DNA of 57,402 bases, taken from positions 1-57,402 of the forward strand of contig SVPQ01000012.1 in the NCBI GenBank assembly GCA_015065845.1, given 5' to 3'. The position numbers were made by a program, and so were the translations under genes. Origin of the DNA: Oscillospiraceae bacterium. Its GTDB lineage: Bacteria > Bacillota > Clostridia > Oscillospirales > Acutalibacteraceae. This document shows, one piece after another, positions 52,030-57,402 of the stretch. The first letter of the stretch is position 1; each line of letters begins with the position of its first letter. The notes beneath the pieces were generated by a model that worked only from the letters and a program-made list of their open reading frames with translations, had not been told where the DNA came from and ran no database searches.

Positions 52030-54300
52030 TTAAAGTTTATTTCTTATGATTTTACCGCTGATAGTCTTTGGTAATTCATCACGGAATACAACAATTCTTG
52101 GATATTTGTAAGGTGCTGTATTCTTTTTAACATAATCCTGTATTTCCTTTTTGAGTTCTTCTGTGCCTTCTGTGCCTTTAGTTAAAACAATACTTGCTTT
52201 AACAACCTGACCGCGAACTTCGTCAGGAGCAGCAGAAACACCACATTCAAGAACATAAGGAAGTTCCATAATAACATTTTCAATTTCGAATGGACCTATT
52301 CTGTAACCAGATGATTTGATAACATCATCAACACGACCAACATACCAGAGGTAGCCGTCTTCATCTCTCCAAGCGGTATCACCTGTATGATAAAGACCAT
52401 CGTACCAGACTTCTTTTGTTCTTTCTTCATCATTGTAGTAACCTAAGAAGAGACCGCAAGGTGCACCGTTTTCTGTGTGAACAACAATTTCACCGGTTTC
52501 ACCATCCGGTACTGGTTTACCATCAGGGTCAACCAAATCAATATCATAAAGTGGTGATGGTCTTCCCATAGCACCTATTTTAATTGCAGAACCATCAAGA
52601 TTTGCAATTGAAAGAGTTGTTTCAGTCTGACCAAAACCTTCATAAATTTTAAGACCAGTTGCCTTTTTGAATTGTTTGAAAACTTCCGGATTAAGTGCTT
52701 CACCCGCAGTTGTTGCATGTTTTATTGAAGATAAATCATATTGTGAAATATCCTGTTTTATTAACATTCTGTACATTGTAGGTGGCGCGCAGAATGTTGT
52801 AATATTATATTTTGCGAACATAGGAAGGATTTTTGAAGCATCAAAACGTTCAAAGTCATAAGTGAATACCGCACCTTCACAGAGCCATTGACCATAAAGT
52901 TTACCCCAGAGAGCTTTACCCCAGCCCGTTTCTGAAATTGTGAAGTGAATACCATCACGATAAACATTGTGCCAGTGTTTTGCAGTTATATAGTGACCAA
53001 GTGGATACTTGTGACTGTGAACTGCAATTTTAGGGTAACCGGTTGTACCTGATGTAAAGAACATTATAAGCGGGTCGTTACCACAAGCAGTTTCTTCATC
53101 ACGAACAAATCTACGAGAGAAGAGTGGGAATTCTTCATCAAAATTATGCCAACCGTCTTTAGCGCCATTTGCAACGATTTTAACTTTTAAATCAGGACAG
53201 GTTTTCTGTGCTTCATCAACTGTTTCAGTAACTTTACCGTCTGCAGTAGCAACAATTGCAGTAACACCTGCTGATTTGAAACGATATTCATAATCGTGAA
53301 CAACGAGTTGGTTAGTTGCAGGAATTGCAACTGCACCTAATTTGTGAAGTGCTAAAATTGCAACCCAGAACTGATAGTTTCTTTTAAGAACCAAAAGAAC
53401 TCTGTCGCCTTTTTTGATACCTAATGATTTAAAGTAGTTAGCAGCCTGAGAAGACATTTCTTTCATATCTTTAAAAGTAAATCTTCTTTCTGTCATATCA
53501 TCAGAAATATGAAGCATTGCAAGTTTTTCTGGTGATTTTCTACCGATTTCATCAACTATATCAAATGCAAAATTAAATTTATCTTCATTATAAAATTCAA
53601 TTTTGTCACAAACACCATCGTCGTTAAGGAAAGTCTTTACAAACTTATCACTCACGAGAGGTCTTTCAACTTGTTTAACCTTATCCTGATTTTCAGAAAC
53701 AAATTCTGCAGTTTCTTCTTCATCATTCATAACCATAGCTAAGAATGTACAGTCTTCACCATCAACTGCAATCATACCGTGAGGAATTGAACTTTTATAA
53801 TAGATACTGTCGCCTTCTCTTAAAATTTCATAATTATCACCAACACGAACTTTTAAAGAACCCTTTATAACAAGGTCAAATTCGTGACCGGCGTGTGTGC
53901 TTACTTCAATTTCTTTTGACTGAAGTTCACTTGAATACTGGTAATTTACCCAATATGGATTAGCAAGTTTCTGTTTGAATCTTGGTGCTAAATTCTGAAT
54001 TAATTTACCATCTTCATTTGCAGTAACTTTACCGTTACCTCTGCGTGTTACTGTGTAAGAAGAAAGTTTTGCGCTCTGACCTTCTAAAAGGTCTGTCATT
54101 TCAACACCGAAAGCCAATGCACATTTATGAACAAACGAGAAAGGTAAATCATCCTCACCTTTAACAAAAGATAAATAATCCTCTAATGTTACTTCTGCCT
54201 TTTGTGCCATTTCTTCTTCTGAAAAACCGTAAATTGCGCGTAACTCCTCAATTCGTTCAGCAACCTCTGCTAACTTTTTTGTTACATTACTGTCTGCCAT
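52030..54300 (-). CDS. HTH-cupin-acyl-CoA synthetase fusion, Ile T-box controlled
   Basis: Paralogue of the 49-51 kb gene with the same layout: XRE-type HTH (about 10-65, ERIEELRAIYGFSEEEMAQKAEVTLEDYLSFVKG), cupin (about 120-195, STHAGHEFDLVIKGSLKVRVGDNYEILREGDSIYYKSSIPHGMIAV), and a full acyl-CoA synthetase. Ligase motifs: MFFTSGTTGYPKIAVHSH, EGFGQTET, YHTGDTAWRDEDGYLWYVGRVDDVIKSSGYRIGPFEIE, PKTISGKIIRNKL. Start ATG 54300 with AAAGGA nine bases upstream (756 aa). The two copies are most alike in the ligase part and diverge around the linker (about 200-235). Its own T-box reads AUC (Ile), so the expected acid is 2-methylbutyrate. Confidence 0.9.
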   Translation of the reverse strand: MADSNVTKKLAEVAERIEELRAIYGFSEEEMAQKAEVTLEDYLSFVKGEDDLPFSFVHKCALAFGVEMTDLLEGQSAKLSSYTVTRRGNGKVTANEDGKLIQNLAPRFKQKLANPYWVNYQYSSELQSKEIEVSTHAGHEFDLVIKGSLKVRVGDNYEILREGDSIYYKSSIPHGMIAVDGEDCTFLAMVMNDEEETAEFVSENQDKVKQVERPLVSDKFVKTFLNDDGVCDKIEFYNEDKFNFAFDIVDEIGRKSPEKLAMLHISDDMTERRFTFKDMKEMSSQAANYFKSLGIKKGDRVLLVLKRNYQFWVAILALHKLGAVAIPATNQLVVHDYEYRFKSAGVTAIVATADGKVTETVDEAQKTCPDLKVKIVANGAKDGWHNFDEEFPLFSRRFVRDEETACGNDPLIMFFTSGTTGYPKIAVHSHKYPLGHYITAKHWHNVYRDGIHFTISETGWGKALWGKLYGQWLCEGAVFTYDFERFDASKILPMFAKYNITTFCAPPTMYRMLIKQDISQYDLSSIKHATTAGEALNPEVFKQFKKATGLKIYEGFGQTETTLSIANLDGSAIKIGAMGRPSPLYDIDLVDPDGKPVPDGETGEIVVHTENGAPCGLFLGYYNDEERTKEVWYDGLYHTGDTAWRDEDGYLWYVGRVDDVIKSSGYRIGPFEIENVIMELPYVLECGVSAAPDEVRGQVVKASIVLTKGTEGTEELKKEIQDYVKKNTAPYKYPRIVVFRDELPKTISGKIIRNKL

Positions 54301-54355
54301 TACAATCATTCCTTTCAAAAATGAAATAAAAATTAGTTAAAAGAAACACACAAAT

Positions 54356-54635
54356 AAAAAAACCGTCTCAAAGCAAAAACTTTGAGACGGAAAACTTTTC
54401 CGCGGTACCACTCAAATTGCAATAATTAAATATTGCCACCTTTAAGGTCAAACAACCCCTCTGCACTAACGCTGCAGTTCTTTCGGAAGAAACTTACTGT
54501 AACTTTCAGCCCTTCAGCTCAGAAGTGATAGGTTTAAGGAAAATTATGTTATCGGCTCACAGCAACCGCCGACTCTCTGGAAACAGTCATTTTCAACCGT
54601 CTTCGTCATCGCTTTTATTTGTGATATTCATTTAA
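54356..54635 (-). ncRNA. T-box leader with Ile (AUC) specifier
   Basis: T-box AGTGGTACCGCGG at 54412-54400. The terminator is a perfect 11-bp stem CCGTCTCAAAG/CTTTGAGACGG (54390-54380 with 54373-54363) followed by a T run. Near the 3' base of stem I the sequence reads ATC-A-CTTC, where CTTC pairs with GAAG at the 5' base, so the specifier is AUC (54529-54527), Ile. The position matches UUC-A-CTTG in the Phe leader. Identification as a T-box is firm; the codon is a manual reading. Confidence 0.87.
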
Positions 54636-54642
54636 TGTAGTT

Positions 54643-54671
54643 ACAATATCACTTTTATTTTTTCTTGTCAA
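54643..54671 (-). promoter_or_regulatory. Promoter of the Ile T-box gene
   Basis: TTGACA (54671-54666) and TATTGT (54648-54643) on the minus strand, 17-base spacing. Confidence 0.68.
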
Positions 54672-54764
54672 CACTTTTTTGAAAATTTTCTTAACTTTTT
54701 TAATAAATTTTATGCTCAATATTTATAAATTGTTACAAAATAACAGATATACACATAACTTTTG

Positions 54765-54793
54765 TTGACACTCTTTTCATTATATGTTAAAAT
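54765..54793 (+). promoter_or_regulatory. Promoter of the GtrA-like gene
   Basis: TTGACA (54765-54770) and TAAAAT (54788-54793) separated by 17 bases, 39 bases before the start codon. Confidence 0.82.
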
Positions 54794-54832
54794 TTACAAG
54801 TTAAAAAATATTGGATAAAGGCGGTTATTAAA

Positions 54833-55366
54833 ATGGCTAAAAATTTAAAAGACATTGACAAAGCTGCTGAAAGCAAAGGTTCATTCCTTGTTACAGTATG
54901 GCAGTTTGTTAAATTCATTGTTGTAAGTCTTCTTGCAATGATTGTTCAGTTTGTGCTTCTTAACACACTTCAACTTATACCTGCAATTCAGGAACTTTAC
55001 ACACAGCCTTTCAGCTGGTGGGTGTTCATTTATCCTGTAGCAGTCGGTGGTTTAGGTTACTTTATTGTTAGTAATGTTGCAAACATCATTGCACAGATTG
55101 TTGCTTTCTTCGTAAACAAAGAAAAGACTTTCAACTCAGGTGCAAATGTTGCAGTTGCACTCCCAATTTACATAGTATTCACAATTGCACTTATACTCTT
55201 CTCTGCTTGGCTTAACCCAACATTAAAAGAAGTATTCATTGGTTTTGAATGGTGCAACGAAACAATGGCAAAAAATATTGCTACAATGATTTGCTCTGCA
55301 CTTCAGTTCTTCCTTTACTTCCCAGTTGACAAGATTCTTTTCCATAAGAAAAAAGAAGAAAAATAA
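54833..55366 (+). CDS. GtrA-like four-helix membrane protein
   Basis: A 177-residue membrane protein. Hydrophobic helices: FVKFIVVSLLAMIVQFVLLNTL, VFIYPVAVGGLGYFIVSNVANIIAQIVAFFVN, VAVALPIYIVFTIALILFSAWL and IATMICSALQFFLYFPVDKILF. The segment NIIAQIVAFFVNKEKTFNS corresponds to the GtrA/DPMS pattern (helix followed by N-K/R-xxTF). GtrA proteins are thought to flip or hold polyprenyl-linked sugars; no glycosyltransferase is adjacent. Ribosome site AAAGGCGG. Its TAA stop is at once followed by a GTTGCAAG-type heptad array and a terminator. Confidence 0.8.
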   Translation: MAKNLKDIDKAAESKGSFLVTVWQFVKFIVVSLLAMIVQFVLLNTLQLIPAIQELYTQPFSWWVFIYPVAVGGLGYFIVSNVANIIAQIVAFFVNKEKTFNSGANVAVALPIYIVFTIALILFSAWLNPTLKEVFIGFEWCNETMAKNIATMICSALQFFLYFPVDKILFHKKKEEK

Positions 55367-55412
55367 GTTGCAAGTGTGCAAGTATCAAGTTGCAAGTAAA
55401 ATAAAAATAACT

Positions 55413-55461
55413 ACATCCTGTCATTTACAGTTTTCCAACTTAAATGACAGGATGTTTTTTT
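55413..55461 (+). terminator. Terminator after the GtrA-like gene
   Basis: A perfect 15-bp stem (55413-55427 with 55441-55455, ACATCCTGTCATTTA arms) followed by TTTTTT. Confidence 0.93.
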
Positions 55462-55464
55462 ATT

Positions 55465-55541
55465 ACAATTGCTGACCGCAGGTCCCACAATTATTCACTA
55501 TTCATTATTCTTTATTATTTATTATCTAACGAATTTTTATT
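55465..55541. repeat. Heptad array between GACCGCAGGTC motif and stop-centred inverted repeat
   Basis: GCTGACCGCAGGTCCCAC (about 55469-55486) is followed by 7-nt-period units (ATTATTC, ACTATTC, ATTATTC, TTTATTA) and then by the 10-bp inverted repeat at 55529-55551 that contains the tautomerase stop codon. Confidence 0.7.
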
Positions 55542-55551
55542 AAAAATTCGT
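55529..55551 (-). repeat. 10-bp inverted repeat centred on the tautomerase stop codon
   Basis: ACGAATTTTT (55529-55538) and AAAAATTCGT (55542-55551) form a perfect inverted repeat with a 3-base loop. The loop and first stem base make up the TAA stop. Confidence 0.8.
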
Positions 55552-55884
55552 ATTATTCCATCCCCAATCAGCGTAGCCCATATATTTAACATATACTCTA
55601 CTAGGGGAAATTCCGAGCACTTCTTCTAAAATATCGCAGACAGTACAAGTCATTTTAAGACTGCCGTCTTTTGAAACTCCACCTAAAAGGTCAACATCTA
55701 CAATTGCGCTGTCTTCACTGTTATCACCCTTGAACCAGAGTTTCTGATTATCTTCGATACCAACCATAAGCCAGCTTTCGGTTTTACCAGGAAAACTTTC
55801 AATTGCTTTACCGAATTTTGCTTTTAAAATCTCCGCTTTTTCCTCTGTTACATTTACCGTTGTTTTTAAATTAATATATGGCAT
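55540..55884 (-). CDS. MIF-like tautomerase family protein
   Basis: Small 114-residue protein of the tautomerase/MIF superfamily. The mature N-terminus is expected to be Pro (MPYINLKTTVNV), the catalytic base after Met removal. Other family features: EILKAKFGKAIESFPGKTESWLMVGIEDNQKLWFKGD and the C-terminal VLGISPSRVYVKYMGYADWGWNNTNF. MIF-related bacterial members act as phenylpyruvate tautomerases in vitro; the physiological role is unclear. ATG 55884 follows AAAGGTGG; the frame to 55896 lacks the N-terminal Pro. It stands alone, and its stop lies in a perfect 10-bp inverted repeat. Confidence 0.88.
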   Translation of the reverse strand: MPYINLKTTVNVTEEKAEILKAKFGKAIESFPGKTESWLMVGIEDNQKLWFKGDNSEDSAIVDVDLLGGVSKDGSLKMTCTVCDILEEVLGISPSRVYVKYMGYADWGWNNTNF

Positions 55885-56108
55885 TTTAATTACCACCTTT
55901 CATTTTTATAATTAAAAATTAAAAATTACGGAAGGCTTCGCCTTGATTTTAATTTACTACACATAAAAACTACTATGTTCTTTGATTTCAAGCTTCTTTA
56001 TAAAGTAAAGATGAAAAAATACAGTTATTTATATAATATTATAATGCCGACCGCAGGTCCCACAATTCTTAATTCTTCATTTTTCATTTTTAATTCTCGC
56101 GAAGCGAG
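55885..56108. repeat. Intergenic region with heptads and mini-hairpins
   Basis: Upstream of the tautomerase gene AAAAATT heptads (55908-55925) are followed by the hairpin AAGGC-TTC-GCCTT (55930-55942). Further right come GCCGACCGCAGGTCCC (56046-56061), a heptad array (CTTAATT, CTTCATT, TTTCATT, TTTAATT; 56066-56094) and the hairpin CTCGCGAAGCGAG (56095-56107), which immediately precedes the stop of the beta-CASP gene. I see no gene. Confidence 0.7.
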
Positions 56109-57402
56109 TTACCTGTTCCATTTCCTGCAAAGTTCAAGAATCTGGTCTGTGAATTTTGCAAGGTCTTTGTTTGCTCCTTCAACATTGTTTTCTGCAACAC
56201 GCTCGAGTTGCTGTACCGCAGTCATAAGGCGCTTGAATGCAGGAGTAATTCGTTTACCCTGAAGTCTGCCGGAACCATATTCTGATTGTGGTACTTTAGG
56301 TTTAACTCTTACACCATCATTCTTTACAAGGCATACGCCTGTAACAATATCCCAACAATCACCACTGAATGGTGCGGTTGCAGAGAAATGCAACTCTTCA
56401 TTTATTCTTGCAGTAAGTGTTTCACACGCTTCTTCGTTACCGTGGATAACAAACACTTTTTTAGGTGGTTGCTCGAATGAACCAATCCATTTCATAAGTC
56501 CTTCGTTATCAGCGTGACCGCTTATTGCATCAAGCACTGCAATTTCTGCATTAACCTGAATTTCTTCACCAAAAAGTTTAACTGTATCTGCACCATTTAC
56601 GAGTGTGCGGCCTAAAGTACCCTCTGCCTGATAACCAACGAAAAGAATTGTTGAATCTTCTCTCCACAAATTATACTTCAAGTGGTGACGGATACGACCG
56701 GCTTCACACATACCACTTGCAGAAATTATAACTTTTGGGGATTTATCAAAGTTAATTGCTTTAGAATCATCCGTTGTAATCGAAAGTTCGAGTCCCGGGA
56801 AACTTATTGGATTAATACCTGCATCTAAAAGTGCTAAAGTTTCTTCGTCAAAGCATTGTCTTGAACTTCTGTCTGAGAATATATTAGTTGCTTCTACAGC
56901 GAGAGGGCTATCAACATACACCCTGAAATTGTTATGACCTTTAATTAAATTCTGCTCTTTAATTTCTCTTATAAAATAGAGAAGCTCCTGAGTTCTGCCG
57001 ACTGCAAATGACGGAATAACAAGGTTACCACCACGGTCAAAGGTGCGTTGAATAACATTTACTAAATCGCCTATATAATTAGGTCTGTCACCGTGGCTAC
57101 GGTTACCATAAGTAGATTCCATAATTACATAGTCAGCGTCTGTAAGATAAGTAGGGTCTCTTAAAAGTGGTTGTTCGAGATTTCCAATATCACCCGAGAA
57201 CACTAATTTTTCAGTGTCTTTATCTTCAGTAACCCACACTTCAATACTTGCAGAACCTAAAAGGTGACCCGCATCTGTAAAGCGAATTTCTAAACCTTTA
57301 TCTACTGTAACAACAGTATCATAAGGGCAAGGTCTGAAAAGTTTCATTGAACCTACTGCATCGTCTATTGTATAAAGTGGTTCATATTTTTCTGCACCTG
57401 AA
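56109..57402 (-). CDS. Beta-CASP MBL-fold RNA-processing nuclease (partial, 5' end beyond window)
   Basis: C-terminal part (430 codons visible) of a metallo-beta-lactamase/beta-CASP protein of the RNA-specific Ysh1/KHsrp type. The frame is open through the window edge (upstream codons read SGAEKYEPLYTIDDAVGS), so the apparent ATG at 57347 is internal and the N-terminal HxHxDH metal motif lies outside. Visible motifs: EIRFTDAGHLLGSASIEV, LVFSGDIGN, YVIMESTYGNRSH, beta-CASP segment VIPSFAVGRTQELLYFI, ISASGMCEAGRIRHHLKYNLW, and AISGHADNEGLMKWI with the last His, then VFVIHGNEEACETL. Predicted to process or degrade RNA; substrate unknown. Its stop is followed at once by the hairpin CTCGCTTCGCGAG. 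Confidence 0.9.
   Translation of the reverse strand, partial: SGAEKYEPLYTIDDAVGSMKLFRPCPYDTVVTVDKGLEIRFTDAGHLLGSASIEVWVTEDKDTEKLVFSGDIGNLEQPLLRDPTYLTDADYVIMESTYGNRSHGDRPNYIGDLVNVIQRTFDRGGNLVIPSFAVGRTQELLYFIREIKEQNLIKGHNNFRVYVDSPLAVEATNIFSDRSSRQCFDEETLALLDAGINPISFPGLELSITTDDSKAINFDKSPKVIISASGMCEAGRIRHHLKYNLWREDSTILFVGYQAEGTLGRTLVNGADTVKLFGEEIQVNAEIAVLDAISGHADNEGLMKWIGSFEQPPKKVFVIHGNEEACETLTARINEELHFSATAPFSGDCWDIVTGVCLVKNDGVRVKPKVPQSEYGSGRLQGKRITPAFKRLMTAVQQLERVAENNVEGANKDLAKFTDQILELCRKWNR

Larger units (their letters stand above)
54301..54832. other. Divergent gap: Ile T-box leader and two promoters, no gene
   Basis: This region contains the Ile T-box leader (54356-54635) and its promoter (54643-54671) on the minus strand, and the gtrA-like promoter (54765-54793) on the plus strand. 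The remainder is AT-rich and I see no further gene. Confidence 0.8.

Noticed and set aside
44877..54300. Operon as a catabolic (Stickland-type) branched amino acid degradation system
   Set aside because: Control by T-box leaders with Val/Ile specifiers would turn it on during starvation for those amino acids, and AMP-forming synthetases use ATP, so the degradative direction fits poorly.

Overview
The window is an AT-rich chromosomal segment of a Gram-positive anaerobe, most likely a spore-forming Clostridia relative of Ruminococcus/Oscillospiraceae from gut or rumen. This is inferred from gene content: T-box leaders, AGGAGG-type ribosome sites with frequent TTG/GTG starts, an IreB homologue, a SipL-like SPOCS/LysM protein, ECF transporter S components, a DUF5696 protein, and a four-subunit 2-ketoacid:ferredoxin oxidoreductase. 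No 16S rRNA, phage, CRISPR array or transposase gene was seen.

Layout. 0.3-3.8 kb (minus): hexuronate pathway uxuA > fructuronate-reductase-like SDR > KDPG aldolase > KDG kinase. 3.9-5.9 kb: murC and a queT-like transporter with a structured leader. 6.0-9.5 kb: a ThuA-like gene, two unrecognised genes and a dense patch of nested repeats. 9.7-14.1 kb: Phe T-box, pheST, ireB and a small gene. 14.3-16.9 kb (minus): tsaE, tsaB, rpiB and two membrane proteins. 17-20.6 kb: rodA, tspO, and an acyl-CoA synthetase. 20.7-24.3 kb (minus): phosphorelay operon (Hpt, receiver with degenerate HD-GYP, hybrid kinase). 24.7-30.9 kb: aconitase-X pair with an Old-Yellow-Enzyme oxidoreductase, then a DUF5696 protein. 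31-37.6 kb: PpiC foldase, dipeptidase, and the classical rplS-lepB-lepB-rbgA-rnhB-yraN cluster. 37.6-44.8 kb: two-component system, SipL-like protein, LCP protein, TetR and XRE regulators. 44.9-54.7 kb: the most interesting region, described next. 54.8-57.4 kb: GtrA-like protein, MIF-like tautomerase and a beta-CASP nuclease cut by the window edge.

The 44.8-54.7 kb region holds two paralogous proteins, each an XRE-type helix-turn-helix plus cupin fused to an AMP-forming acyl-CoA synthetase. Each has its own T-box leader. By alignment to the Phe leader in the same window, I read the specifier codons as GUA (Val) and AUC (Ile). Downstream of the Val T-box lie a P-loop ATPase, the four oxidoreductase subunits and a branched-chain aminotransferase. 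The most economical reading is a starvation-induced anabolic route: branched-chain fatty acid > acyl-CoA > reductive carboxylation to the 2-keto acid > Val/Ile.

A second theme is non-coding. Many gene 3' ends carry degenerate tandem repeats with a period of exactly 7 nt but different consensus words. They often start at the stop codon and lie beside mini-hairpins (GCTTCGC, GACC-GCA-GGTC). There are also stop-codon-centred inverted repeats, a 131-bp multi-hairpin element, REP-like GGGACGGTTCT words, and a 308-bp insertion inside a tandem repeat.
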